DNA of 64,000 bases from assembly GCA_039090855.1 (NCBI GenBank), contig CM077023.1, positions 80,451,127 to 80,515,126 on the forward strand. Direction: 5' to 3'. This DNA is from Macrothele yani. Lineage: Eukaryota; Arthropoda; Arachnida; Araneae; Macrothelidae. Below the pieces are notes generated by a model, which was not told the origin of the DNA, ran no database searches, and worked only from the letters and a program-made list of their open reading frames with translations. The translations under genes and the position numbers were made by a program. This document shows positions 10,804-22,556 of this stretch, piece by piece. Each line of letters opens with the position of its first letter. Position 1 is the stretch's first letter.

Positions 10804-13096
10804 CATGAACACCATATACAAATTTCCACTGTACCTTCACTTTATCTAACCCTGTTTACCACACACACAAGACAGACATTTAATTGAAAACCAGAAGACC
10901 CAAACATTACAAAAAGGGATAGATAAATGAAATCAGACAGCTTTCTTTGGCAATAGGGAAATTTATTTTCTGCTCTTTTGAGTCTTGCGCCTCTTGGCCA
11001 CTTGCGTCTCATGCACCAAGAAACCTCAGAGACATAGGCTCCGACTATAGTGGGGCAAGGTGAATCTTGCCCCTTAATAATTTTACTAAGGGGCAGTGCC
11101 CCCCCCCCCAATATTTTTGGTCCCGTTAAATTAAATAATCTGCTACAGAGATTTTATACTAGGCTGTAGGATTTCAGATAAAGTCTCAAAATGCAACTTT
11201 TATTCCATATCGTGCTCCACTTCCTTTGTCTTCACAAAGCGTGAGAGAAATTTCTCAGAGTCAGTTCCCCGTTAGACACCGGATGCACGGTTATTTACTA
11301 AGACGACTTTTTGTCTATGCGTAGTATTTGCCCTTTGTATGTTGAATGGAGATTAACTCTATCGCGCCTCTTTTGATGCTTTTCGGGTTTCAATTTCAAT
11401 GGTGCCGACTAATGCACTAGCCCTCACATTTTTACTTTGAGGCTTAAGACTTACTGAAAGCGGTGTGGTTTCTTCTCACGGGGAATTTTAGGATATGCTT
11501 AAGTGCATTTTTTGGAGACAAGGAAAGGAGGCGAGGAACAGTTGTCTCTAGGTTTAGGTAGCGAGTGGTCACGAAAATTACGACGCGGTTATTGCCCCAG
11601 GCGAGGCCGGGAAGGTCTTAGGTGGACCGGGAGGTCAGGGGATTTCACGACAGCGAGAGAGATGATCGAAAGCGGGAGAGTTAGGAAATATAGCCCAGCT
11701 TAAATGACAACCTTTGCAGGCAATTAAATGAAGAAAAGAATAAAAGTTTCTTAGACATATTTACGAATCGCAAGAATTATTTGCATACAATTATTAACAT
11801 TTTGGTTATTACGTGTTAATCAATATCATCTTCAACTATATAAAACTTAGCAACTCAACCACGCAATGTTTATAAAGTTAACAACAAGAATAATAAAGAT
11901 ACTAGGACAAAGATAAGAAATAACTTGTTAACAAATCGCTTTGGCCTCATAAAGTGGACCGAAGTCCACCTTATGAAGCCAAAGCAATTTATTTCCGAAA
12001 AATTTATAAATAACAAAATAAGTAAACTTTTTTCTGATATAAAGCAGCATTGCTTATTTGATAAGAAACTTGATTGTCAGCCCCGTATTTTGTTCGACAT
12101 GTTCTCGTGAAGTTTAAAACAATTATGAAAAATAAAATAAATAAAAACACAGAAACGTATTATCTCTAGCGCCTTTATGTATCTATTATGTATCTATTTA
12201 TTTTTTACACTTCTTGTTCTTTGTTTGAGTAACAGTACTAAATTTTCATATTTTTGACAAACGTTTGGAAAAAACATCTCTCGGGATATTTTTATAAAAA
12301 CCCAGGCTGAATTCTATTTTTAAAAGTATTAATATTCAGCAAAAAAATATTTCTATTTCCTTGTTCATTTGATCATGAGCAATTTCAATTGCGTATCAGA
12401 ATATACGTCGAATCTCCTAGTTTATCATTTTGCTCGTCCCCCCACCCTTTTTAATTTTTATTTTCCTCCTTACAAAGGAACAGACATGATCCTCCCACGT
12501 CTGATCTCTTCATGCTTGCCCGCTCAATAATTTGGTAAAGTCGGCGCCCTTGCTCAGGGATCACTCAATCGGTCATCCAGAAAGAAAAATAGCACATAAC
12601 AGAAAATTTCAGGAAAACTTCGGAAGATCTTCGTTCAACGATGAACGGCTGCTTCAGTGGATGGTATTAGTTTTCATTCCTTCACCTTTCATGCTTTTCC
12701 ATACGGTGCGTATGTACGCTGTGCATCAGCACTCAACACAAAATATCAATGTATTGCTTTCTACTGTAAATTCCCAACATCCGTTCCTATTGTTCTGTAT
12801 CCAGAAGTTCAGCAGCAGAATTAGCAATCAGAATAAGTGTTATCACGAAAATCTGCTTAGTACCTTCTCAGAAAAGAGATGGCGTAGTCAGATTTCCAAG
12901 GGAGGGCAAGTACCCGCTCCCTCCATATGAGCGCCCATGGCTCATACCGGAGCGAATGACACAGGTCAAGCATTAGTGGCTTTGAACGTGGAAGGAAAAG
13001 CTTTTTCAAGAATTGTACATACCAGATACCACCTCGTCAAAATTTTAACCCCTTCCAACACGCGGGAGCGCCCTGCTAAGTTTTTATTGAGCAACA
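10804..13096. other. Mostly unrecognised interval between two Tc1 elements
   Basis: Contents noted: a GGGGCA/TGCCCC-rich patch and C tract near 11055-11110, a 48-nt inverted repeat at 11938-11985, and an unrecognised 132-codon ORF at 12532-12930 with no domain I can identify. The phrase CGAGTGGTCA(C/A) followed by GATGCGGTTAT-like sequence near 11560 recurs near 14540, so a low-copy repeat may be involved. Confidence 0.4.
11938..11985. repeat. Perfect-loop inverted repeat (21-bp arms)
   Basis: GCTTTGG...GTGGA (11938-11958) pairs with TCCAC...CCAAAGC (11965-11985) at 19 of 21 positions across a 6-nt loop. There is no T-run terminator and no transposon around it. It could be a miniature palindrome or a small-RNA-like hairpin; the sequence alone does not say. 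Confidence 0.6.
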
Positions 13097-13098
13097 TA

Positions 13099-14474
13099 CA
13101 CTGCTGGCCACCCAAAATGCAACACCAAGAAGGAAGCATCCGATTAGCCTGAAATTCGCAGCATGCGTCGCCCGTGAGGGGACATGCAAGCGATTATAAT
13201 TGTAGGGCATATGCAAATCATGTGCTCCTGGCACGCCACCGAGAAGCACTATAAGAAGGGTGCACAGAAGGCGGGGTGTAAGTAGTGGAAGTGTGTTGTG
13301 CTGCCGGACCTGTGCGGGGAAACTTCCTGATGCCTCGTCGCAGAATACGGCAGACATTCCAGCACGTTTCGGAGTTCGACAGAAAACGAATAGTGGCTTA
13401 TCGCGACAGCTGCTTATCGTACCGAGACATCGGCGTCAGTGTGGGACGACATCCAGTCACAGTGAGGCGAGTATGGATTCGGTGGGGGCAAGAGGGACGT
13501 ACGAACCAACGTGAGCGACTGCCGCAGCCGCGGCACACCACCGAACAAGAGGACCGGCATTTTGTGCGGCGGGCATTGACGGCTCGCACCGCCACATCAC
13601 GAACGTTAGCGCGGGAATTAGGGTGTGTTGCGCTACAACCTGTGTCAGCACGTACCGTTCGACGTCGTCTGCAGGAGCGGGGACTTCTCGTACGGCGCCC
13701 ATTGCTCCGATTACAATTGACTTTACACCACCGGCGAGTGCGGCGGCAGTGGGCCTTTGAACGCCGCCCCTGGACTAAGGAATGCTTCTGCCTACAACAC
13801 CACGATGGTCGGATCCGCGTGTGGCGGCTCCCCGGCGAGAGACTGTATGACGCCTGCATTATGCATCGCCATAGCGGTCCGTCGCCTAGCGTTATCGTTT
13901 GGGGCGCAATTGGATATGACACCCGCACCCCTCTGGTACGCTACGCCGGTACACTCAACAGCCACCGCTACATCTCCGACGTTTTGGAGCCTGCAGTCCT
14001 CCCTTATCCCCAGGACCTGCCAGCGGCCACGTTTCAACAGGACAATGCGCGGCCGCATCATTACATCGTGCAACAATTCTTCAATGCCCACCTGATGTCC
14101 CTGCCGCCGTGGCTCGCTTGTTCTCTCGATATGTCACCCATCGAACGCGTCTGGTCGCTGATCGGCAACCGAGTGGCTCGGTAAGCACCACCCGCGGCTA
14201 CGCCTGATGAACTGTAGCATCGTGTGGTAGCAGCCTGGACCGACATACCCCAAGCTCACATCCAAAGCCTCTTTCGTTCGATGCCGTGGCGTGTAGCGGC
14301 CGTTATTGCCAGCCATGGTGGGCCACACGAACTATTGATGTATGCGTATTCCGCAAGTCGCACGGGCCTGTAAGCTCAATCGTTTTATCTTTGTATCTGT
14401 TGTTATGTGTCCAGTAAATCTGGCTTTGCTATCTCGTGTCCTTCTTGGTGTTGCATTTTGGGTGTCCAGCAGTG
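13099..14474 (+). mobile_element. Tc1 element with clear inverted repeats and TA duplication
   Basis: TA dinucleotides at 13097-13098 and 14475-14476 flank ends reading CACTGCTGGCCACCCAAAAT and, reversed, CACTGCTGGACACCCAAAAT, continuing as GCAACACCAAGAAGG on both. The total is 1376 bp with one transposase. Confidence 0.92.
13330..14373 (+). pseudogene. Tc1 transposase missing first catalytic residue
   Basis: I start at the ATG at 13330 (MPRRRIRQTFQHVSEFDRKR), which fits other Tc1 proteins better than the upstream in-frame start. The helix-turn-helix pair (YRDIGVSVGRHPVTVRRVW; RTLARELG) is intact. Between WTKE and CFCLQHHDGRIRVWR about a dozen residues holding the DES motif are deleted, so the first catalytic aspartate is gone while the frame is kept. 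QQDNARPH (second D) and MSPIERVW (E) remain. Stops at 14182 and near 14217 precede the otherwise good C-terminus (SLFRSMPWRVAAVIASHGG). Confidence 0.9.
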
Positions 14475-14759
14475 TAAGTAGATTGTAGCTCAGCATGATT
14501 TTACCCGACGCCCTACTGCCCCGAAGCATTCAAGGAGGAAACGAGTGGTCAAAGAAAATGATGCGGTTATACTATAAAAACAGATGCTCCCCTCACTCAC
14601 TCCTCTTTTGAGAAAGACATCTGTTAATTGCTAGGGGTGGAAAAAGTGGAAGTAAAAAAAAGAGTTTTTTTTTTCTAAATGCCTAAACAGGTCAGTTTTA
14701 TATGTTTATTTTGCGATGTAAAATTCAGACTCAGGCTCTTAACATTGAGCACGAACTCA

Positions 14760-15000
14760 GCACTGCTGGGTGCTGGCTCAATGCCCGGGTGAGGCATGGG
14801 TGGTGAGACTGACATACAGAGCTGGTTCTGGCCTCCTCTTCTGAAATCAGCGACTCTCAATACAACCTTGGATGCTTGTGGGCGCTGTTAATCCCTCCCT
14901 AGAAAGGCATGTTGTGTCCTTTAAAGACAGACGCCCTCTTGAGCTCTCCTGGAACTGTAAGACGACAGTTACCCTAAATGTTGAGAAGATTAGTTCCTTC
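14760..15000. repeat. Tandem unit, copy 1 left part (hAT insertion site)
   Basis: About 240 bp (from GCTGGCTCAATGCCCGG to GATTAGTTCCTTC) is repeated at 19218-19445. It contains a tRNA B-box-like TCAATGCCC and a body (GGCATGGGTGGTGAGACTGA) loosely like SINE1, so it may be a divergent SINE. The hAT element interrupts it after GTTCCTTC at 14993-15000. Confidence 0.7.
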
Positions 15001-15191
15001 TAGAGTTGGAAACGGGTAAAAACTTTCGGACCAGGACCCGACCCGGACAAATCTGCTTTGAACTATAAATTCGAAACTCAATTTATATATATACACATAT
15101 GAACGTAATATATACAATGTATATTCATCCCAATAACTGCTTGATATTTAATAACTGAAATCCTTTTTTAATAATAAAATTTGATTACTTG

Positions 15192-16702
15192 CTAAATTTT
15201 AGTGCCATTTTTAGTGCCCCTACTTTGCGTAATCCAGAAGTAATGACTTACTATGACCGTGACCATGGTGTAAATTAAACAAGTTAGTAAAATCATGCAA
15301 TGCATTGATTATGATACGCTTTCCAACATACCAGAAATCATTACTTAAGTTATGAGGATAATGGCTGTGGAATAAATCTCAGTCCTGCGCCCTGACCTTT
15401 GATCCCATTTCGATGATATTCAACAGAACCGGTTCAGTATACCTCCGAAATAACATGATAAAGTTTTGTCACAATGGAAGCATTTTTACGTAAGTTATGA
15501 TATATAAAGGCTATGGAATTGATCCCGCTCCTGTGTCCTAACCTTTGACCCCATTTCGCCCATTTTCAACAGGATTCGTTCCCAGGCTGGCCCCTTTGAC
15601 ATACTAACATTTTATCCAAATCGAAGAATTTTTACGTAAGTTATGACGCATAATGGCGATGGAAGGGATTCCGCTCCAATGTCCTGACCTTTGACCACAT
15701 TTCGTTGAGTTTCAAAAGGGTTCCTTCCCAGGTGATCTCCTTCCACATACTAAAAGTCCATCGAAATCGAACGATTTATACGCGAGTTATCGTGCGGACG
15801 GACATACGCGCACAACGCGTGACGTAATGAGGCAGATGGGATTCGCGACCATCTGCTCGAAAGAGTGTGACATCATAAAACTTTAATAGGATCCACGCAC
15901 AACGCGTGACGTAATGAGACAGATGGCGTGACCGCGCGCCAGCATTTCAATCGCGAGATTGTGACGTCATAAGATTTCTAAGCATGAGTAACATTAATAG
16001 GACGCCATGACACTAAAACGTGGTAATTCGGGGTGGTTATTTAACGCACTAAACGAATTTTCCTAAAGTCGATATTAAGCTAAATCGATTTCTAGAACCA
16101 GAAAACGGTAGGTTAAAGACTTTCATCAAATTCCTTAAAGCCGTTTTCAAAATAAAACTTACATACATACAAGAATTGCTCCTTTAATATTATAGGATAA
16201 GGGCGATGGAATGGATCCCGATCTTATGTCCTGACCTTTGATCACATTTCGTCCATTTTCAATAGGGTTCGTTCCCAGGTGTTCCCCTACCACATGCTAA
16301 AATTTCATCGAAATCGAACCAATTTTACGTACATTATGACGCATAAAGGCAAAGGAATGCATTCCGCTCCTATGTCCTGACCTTTGACCCCACTTCACCC
16401 ATTTTCAATAGAGTTCATTCCCAGGTGGTCCCCTTCAATATAGTAAAATTTCATCGACAACGATCCATATTTACGCAAGTTGTGACGCAACAGAGTAATG
16501 GAATGGATCCCGCTCCTTTGCCGTGACCTTTGACCCCATTTCGCCCATTTTCAATAGGGTTCGTCCCCAGGTAGTCTCCTAACACACAATCAAATTTCAT
16601 CGAAATCGAACCATTTTTACGCGAGTAATCGTGCCGACGGACGGACGGAAAAAGCTGGAGCATATACGCTTCTTCAACCTACGGTTGGAAAGCGTATATG
16701 CT
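15192..16702 (+). mobile_element. hx2 copy A: hairpin-ended element with ~150-bp monomers
   Basis: It begins TAAATTTTAGTGCC, has a unique ~150-bp head, and then degenerate monomers of about 145-155 bp built around ACCTTTGACCCCATTTCG, TTTTCAATAGGGTTCG and ATCGAAATCGAACCATTT. A GACGGACGGACGG tract follows, then the hairpin at 16666-16695. A segment with two near copies of CACAACGCGTGACGTAATGA (15812, 15897) interrupts the array. There is no coding capacity. Copy B follows with no spacer beyond the 8 nt after the hairpin. Confidence 0.8.
16666..16695. repeat. Terminal hairpin of hx2 copy A
   Basis: ACGCTT pairs with AAGCGT and the inner CAACC pairs with GGTTG around TAC. In this copy the pairing extends outwards (GAGCATAT with ATATGCTC) to give about 46 nt, 16658-16703. 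Confidence 0.8.
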
Positions 16703-18264
16703 CTAAATTTTAGTGCCATTTTTAGTGCCCCTACTTTGCGTAATCCAGAAGTAATGACTTACTATGACCGTGACCATGGTGTAAATTAAACAAGTTAGTA
16801 AAATCATGCAATGCATTGATTATGATACGCTTTCCAACATACCAGAAATCATTACTTAAGTTATGAGGATAATGGCTGTGGAATAAATCTCAGTCCTGCG
16901 CCCTGACCTTTGATCCCATTTCGATGTTATTCAACAGAACCGGTTCAGTATACCTCCGAAATAACATGATAAAGTTTTGTCACAATGGAAGCATTTTTAC
17001 GTAAGTTATGATATATAAGGGCTATGGAATTGATCCCGCTCTTGTGTCCTAACCTTTGACCCGATTTCGCCCATTTTCAACAGGATTCGTCCCCAGGCAA
17101 GCCCCTACAACATACTAACATTTTATCCAAATCGAAGAATTTTTACGTAAGTTATGACGCCTAATAGCGATGGAAGCGATTCCTCTCCTATGTCCTGACC
17201 TTTGACCCCATTTCGTCCATTTTCAATAGGGTTTGTCCCCAAGTGGTCCCCTACCACATACTAAAATTTAATCAAAATCGAATTTTTTTACATTAGTTAT
17301 GACGCATAAGAGCAGTGGAATGGATCCCGCTCCTATGTCCTGACCTTAGACCCCATTTTCTTCACTTTCAATAGGGTTCCTTCCCAGGTGTTCCCATTCC
17401 ACATACTAAAATTTCATCGAAATCGAACGATTTTTACGTGAGTTATCGTGCGGAAGGACATACGCACACAACGCGTGACGTAATGAGGCAGATGGGAATC
17501 GCGACCATCTGCTCGAAAGAGTGTGACGTCATAAGATTTCTAAGCATGGATAACATTAATGTGACGACTCCATGACACTAAAAACTTGGTAATTCGGGGT
17601 GGCTATTTAACCCACTTAACGAATTTTCCTAAAGTCGAGATCAAGCTGAATCGATTTCTAGTACCAGAAAACGGTAGGTTAACGACTTTCATCAAAATCC
17701 TTAGAGTCGTTTTCAAAATAAAATTTACATACGTACAAGAATTGCTCCTTTAATAGTATGGGATAAGGGCGATGGAATGGATCCCGATTCTGTGTCCTGA
17801 CTTTGACCCCATTTCGTCCATTTTCAATAGGGTTCGTCCGTAGGTGGTCCCCTACCACATACTAAAATTTCATGGAAATCGAACCATTTTTACGCACGTT
17901 ATGACGCATAAGGGCAATGGAATGCATCCCGCTCCTATGTCCTGACCTTTGACCCCACTTCACCCATTTTCAGTAGGGTTCATTCCCAGGTGGTCCCCTT
18001 CAATATACTAAAATTTCATCGACATCGAACCACATTTACGCAAGTTATGACGCAACAGAGCAATGGAATGGATCCCGCTCCTATGCAGTGACCTTTGACC
18101 CCATTTCGTCCATTTTCAATAGGGTTGGTGGTCCCCAACCACACACTAAAATTTCATCGAAATCGAACCATTTTTACGCGAGTTATCGTGTTGACAGGCG
18201 GACGGACAGATGGACGGAAAAGGCTGGAGCTTATACGCTTCTTCAACCTACGGTTGGAAAGCGT
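16703..18264 (+). mobile_element. hx2 copy B, head-to-tail with copy A
   Basis: It has the same head (TAAATTTTAGTGCC at 16705), the same order of monomers and the same CACAACGCGTGACGTAATGA segment (17467) as copy A, and ends at the hairpin 18235-18264. The two copies are very similar throughout by eye. The copy stops exactly at AAGCGT, after which hAT sequence resumes with GAAAAAGGG. Confidence 0.8.
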
Positions 18265-18292
18265 GAAAAAGGGAATCATTATTTACGATTAC

Positions 18293-18660
18293 TCAAATGT
18301 ATTTAGATTGTTGACTCTTTTCGCGCTTTGATGGAGGAGCGCATAGCATACTTTCATGTGGTCCGTTAGATTTTTGGTTACATAATCTTTTATTACACCG
18401 TCGACATCTGTCTTTGTAATTATACTTATCACATTTTGAACATCGAGCAAGACCAAACAACACAGATATATTCACCGGTTCCTTAATGAGAAGAAACGAT
18501 TTCCAGCATTCAGTCTTCCCCTTGTGGCTTTCAACAAGCACGTATCTGTTGACCTCGGCGCCTTTCTCAACCTCCTTAATCTTAAATCCATCCATATTAG
18601 CAAATAAGGAGTTAATTTCGGCATGACATGTCATGGGAACGGGATGTTAGCACATCAGTC
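18293..18660 (-). pseudogene. hAT transposase BED zinc-finger remnant
   Basis: The minus-strand frame has KTECWKSFLLIKEP followed by FGLARCSKCDKYNY and further Cys pairs. This resembles the BED zinc finger that opens hAT transposases (W..F, then C..C). Two more CxxC pairs (RCRRCNKRLC) follow. No RNase H-like catalytic core is present in the element. The related short hAT at 27.7 kb has the counterpart NSECWKLFRLSKEP but lost the cysteines. Confidence 0.5.
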
Positions 18661-19217
18661 GAAAACCTCTGAATGCTCAATGTAAAAGATGTGATGTGAA
18701 AAGTAACTCTTAGTCGTACAGTGAACTTTGCACGGAGAGAGTGAATCAGCTGAGAAGCAGGTGAATGGCGTTTGCCTGTACCTTGCCCTGGACAATCGCA
18801 CTGTAAAAGAACGCAAAGGAAGTATCTTTTTACGTTATGGTGTCGGCGTGTCTGACGTCGGTTGGTGGAAATCTTCGTTGCTTTAAGGAAGAGACAACAA
18901 TATTTTTGCATGATAAATCATTATTCACTCCGTGGGCACCAGTATCGACTACAGAATTCCATAACGCGCATTTTTCTTTGGAATATATTTTTCTCTTTTC
19001 AAAAATAAAACTGGGATAAAACAGGGTCAAAATCGGGTCATGAACACCCTGACCCAACCCGTTGGACCCGCAAGAAATTGTCGACCCGTTGACCCGTGAC
19101 CCATTTCCATCTCTGGTTTCTTTCTCAGAGAAAAAAAAACCTATAGCCATTTGAGCGAAAACCGAAATACCCCCGTTTTTTGCCGTCGTGAAACGGGGTA
19201 TTTTGTTGGGTATTCTG

Positions 19218-19445
19218 TTGTGCTGGCGCTGGCTCAATGCCCGAGTAGGCATGGGTAGTGAGACTGACATACGAAGCTGGCTCTGGCCTCCTCTTCTGAA
19301 ATCAGCGGCTTCAAAATACAGCTTTGAATGTTCGTGGGCGCTGTTAACCCCTCTCTAAAAAGGCATGTTGTGTTCTTTGAAGTTTTTGTTCTCCTGGAAC
19401 TGTAAGACGATAATTACCTTAAATGTTGAGAGGATCAGTTCCTTC
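19218..19445. repeat. Tandem unit, copy 2 with empty hAT site
   Basis: This is a second copy of 14760-15000. Where copy 1 is interrupted by the hAT, copy 2 reads GTTCCTTC directly into CTCAGAG (19438-19452), the same bases that follow the hAT at 19124. It therefore shows the pre-insertion sequence. Confidence 0.8.
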
Positions 19446-19459
19446 CTCAGAGGAGCGAA

Positions 19460-21107
19460 GACCTAAATACTCCCGTTTTACGACGTAGCCGAAGAAAAGT
19501 CTGAAAAAATCGTGGACATATTACTGGTCGCCCAGCACAGGAATCAGGCTCATACTTTAAACGTCAGGTCTTCACTCTGAACAAGAAGAGATAAGCATCA
19601 TTGCCAATTAAGTTACGGAGACATGATATTAACGTAAGTAATAGGATGAGGGAAAACCCATAATGGCTTATGGAAAATCGTCTTGTGAAAAATATTCATA
19701 GAAGAGAGGAAATATAACAAATTAAGTGCATAATCATAATTAACTACAAACACCAATTCACGTGTCAAATGAAAGAGAAAAACGCGTTTGGTCTGCTGAT
19801 GGTAAGCATGTGTTTGAAAGATCAAAAGAACACAGTGAGGCTAACGTTTAAGTAGCCAGAACATGTGATCTAGCTAGAATAAATACATTCAGTGTAAAGA
19901 TAAATAAAGACCTTATGCCCCGTAAATGTGGAGGAACTGGATTGTAACTTAATTACTATGAAGAAGCGCCAGGAAGAAAAATTTTGCTGCCAGAATACTA
20001 AGGATTGTGAAGTCATCCCTACAGGATGCTTGGTTACACAGCACAGAGCGGAAAAGAAAGCAGATGGTAGCGAAGAAAACATTAAACGATGGAAACTTCC
20101 AGAAAACACAGGAAACGAACTCAAGGAAAAAATTATTGATTGATTTAAAGCAAAAAAAAAAAAAAAGGTGAATCAGAGATAAATAAGCATCGAAATAAGA
20201 TATAAAAGTATGCTGTCCAGAACACAAACAAAAATTAAATTTAGGGAGACGCAAATAATTTTAATCATTCAAAATCCTGTGGAAAGAAAAGTAATACCGA
20301 TTTTCGTTGTTTTGAGTAATAAAGAAGTGAAGCAAATTTTCAGCTGAGCAGTTTACCAAAGTAAAATTACAAAAAATCATCAGGAAAGAAATTCTATTCC
20401 TTGAAGTAGGACGAAAAGAAGTGAACAGCAAATGTTTAAAATATTAACGCAGCATTTAGTCAAGAAATTACTTAAACAGATTTATACATAGGTAAAAACA
20501 GAAACGGCAGTAACAAAAGGTTAGGGAGTAAATAAATAATCAGATTTGATTTTGCTTGGGATCGCTGCGTCTACGAGCATTCAGATGAAAAAACTGAAAC
20601 CTAAGATTTCCATCTAAATGTAGTGTGAAACAGCCTGTATAGGTCAGGAAGAAATTAAAGATGCCCTAAGGAAATGGAAATCATGTACGGATGTGTGTTA
20701 GCTTGTTGATCACGAAAAATATTGTCATGGTTCAGTGATTCTTTAATAAGTAAACGATGCATATATTCAGAACGAGTTGGAACACTCGAAGAACAAAAAA
20801 ATCGTGCTATTAATATCGAAATGTGTGTCTGTGAACATCATACCTTTGCATCAGTTAATCAGATTTGATTTTTTTACCACTGGGTAGATTAAACTATAAA
20901 AATGTTGACATATACACAGCGGCAGTGCGTGGTTTATCGTGGCCCAAGTGCAAAGCCATTAATGAAGCCTCTCCTCTCAACCATCGAAGAAATCGAGAGA
21001 GTACCCGGTACTCTTTGTACATATTTTATGCTATGATCTTTCGCACGCCAAAATATTTATGGGTGTGAAATAAAACGAGTGACTGGACAATATATATTTA
21101 TTTATTT
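19460..21107. other. No recognisable feature
   Basis: AT-rich unique-looking sequence. An A15 tract at about 20152-20166 could be a retroposon tail, but I could not match a body. Confidence 0.5.
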
Positions 21108-21326
21108 TTTGATTGAAGGTTTAACGACCACCGCGAGAAAATCGATAGGATATATATAATTAGTTTCTCGTCCCTAATTTAGCGCCACTGGTTCCAGGGA
21201 ATGGAGAGAGCCAGTGCCGTAAGACAAACGTAACACCCATACATCACCGGGTTTTGAACCCAGACTCCCAACTCTGACGAACAGTCATAGGCCATCGCTT
21301 AGACTAATGCGCCACCTGGGCTGCCT
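21108..21326 (-). mobile_element. SINE1 (tRNA-derived), minus strand
   Basis: Read on the minus strand it runs from a tRNA-like head (GGTGGCGCATTAGTCTAAGC box A region, GGGTTCAAAACCC-like box B) through the SINE1 body to CGTTAAACCTTCAAT and an A-rich tail. The flanks TATTTATTTAT-like on both sides may be the target duplication. It is moderately diverged. Confidence 0.85.
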
Positions 21327-22109
21327 ACATGCATTTATTTATATACAGCACATTGCATTTATTGGCGTCACTCTCACGCGACCACGACGAGCCACAGCCC
21401 GGTACATACTAAGTGGAATTAAATCATGACAGCAAATACCGTTTACTAATTCCTGACATTGAGCGATACATAGGCAGGTCGATTAGTGAATGTTATTGTC
21501 GTAAAACCAATGAAAGTAGATAATGAGTCATAAAAGTAAATAATTATTTATTAAACTAAAGCGGTGGCAATAATATCTCGACTGTATTGTTTTTCAAAAA
21601 TAATATTTTTTTATTACTATTATTAGACATTATTCCGATTTCGACGAACGTAAGAAACAACCATGACACCGAGGAAAAGTGATGTAGCAACGAAAGTCCA
21701 TCTGCGCATGCGCAAACTAAAATCTGACCAAAGATAGAAAGAAAAGCCTAATCACAAGGGTATTATTGAGGAAGGATTGGTGACCGTTGGTCTAGAATAT
21801 CTACAGGTTACTCCCCATCGTGTTATACATCATTTTAAAGCTCTCGTTGATAGCAGGAGGGTCTAGACGAAGTCAAATTTCTTTACGATGCATACTTTAC
21901 TACTGTCGTGAAAGATGCATAGTATTAAAAAAATGATTTCTGTGATGGCTTTTATCGCATTTAGCATTCAGGTTCTCGTAATTTACGCAGATTGCAATGA
22001 GATATTGTTACGTTTATGTAAAATGCGATGAAATATTGTTCAGCGATAGTTTAATAAAATGTAGTGTTGAGTAACAATGACATCACCTGTTATTGCATTA
22101 CTTCATGTG

Positions 22110-22258
22110 TGAAAACACAAATTTGTCCGTGACGGAGATCGAACTCGCGCCCCCTCACTCCGGAGTAAGTTGATCTCCCAACTGTGCTACGCGGACAGAA
22201 TGTCTCGCTGCAGATTTGTCGTCTTGACACATGTTTCAACTCTGCAGTACGTCACATC
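22110..22258 (-). mobile_element. SINE2 (tRNA-derived), downstream unit of a dimer
   Basis: Minus-strand order: GTGACGTACTGCAG head, then a tRNA-like segment with box A (GTAGCACAGTTGGGAGA) and box B (GAGTTCGATCTCC), then ACAAATTTGTGTTTTCACA. The 3' half of the unit is missing. Confidence 0.8.
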
Positions 22259-22267
22259 AACTCTCTC

Positions 22268-22556
22268 TTAATTTTTTTTTTTTTTTTTATTATTAAGCGA
22301 AGAACGAATTTTCGTTAATTCTAGACAATGTGTGGAACAAACATCACACATTTTTCGAAGAACCCAACGGCCAGTTGATTCATTTTTACATTCGGGCGCC
22401 AATGTGAAAACACAAATTTGTCCGTGACGAAGATCGAATCCGCCCTCCCGCACTCCGGAGAAAGTTGCTCTCCCAACTAAGCTACACGAACGGAATATAC
22501 CGCTGCAGATTTGTCATCTTGACACGTGATTCATCTCTGTAGTACGTCACAAATGG
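22268..22556 (-). mobile_element. SINE2, full unit with A-rich tail
   Basis: Minus strand: GTGACGTACTACAG at 22550, box A GTAGCTTAGTTGGGAGA, box B GGATTCGATCTTC, ACAAATTTGTGTTTTCACA, the 3' body (CGAATGTAAAAATGAATC, GGTTCTTCGAAAAATG) and a poly-A tail at 22271-22289. It sets the family length at about 280 bp. Confidence 0.85.

Larger units (their letters stand above)
15001..19115 (-). mobile_element. hAT element carrying a nested hx2 dimer
   Basis: The termini read TAGAGTTGGAAACGGGT and, reversed from the right, CAGAGATGGAAATGGGTCA, the CAGAG-type end of hAT transposons. The flanking 8-mers GTTCCTTC (14993-15000) and GTTTCTTT (19116-19123) are a decayed target duplication. A 789-bp relative at 27699-28487 lacks the insert. 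The interior from 15192 to 18264 is foreign (hx2). The only hAT coding trace is a BED-type zinc-finger segment on the minus strand. Confidence 0.85.

Noticed and set aside
13398..13928. 176-codon minus-strand ORF
   Set aside because: It is an arginine/cysteine-rich antisense shadow of the Tc1 transposase at 13330-14373.
18088..18331. ORFs with RTDGRKRLELIR-type ends in hx2
   Set aside because: They arise from the GACGGACGG tract and monomer sequence. Monomers drift with indels and stops, so there is no coding constraint.
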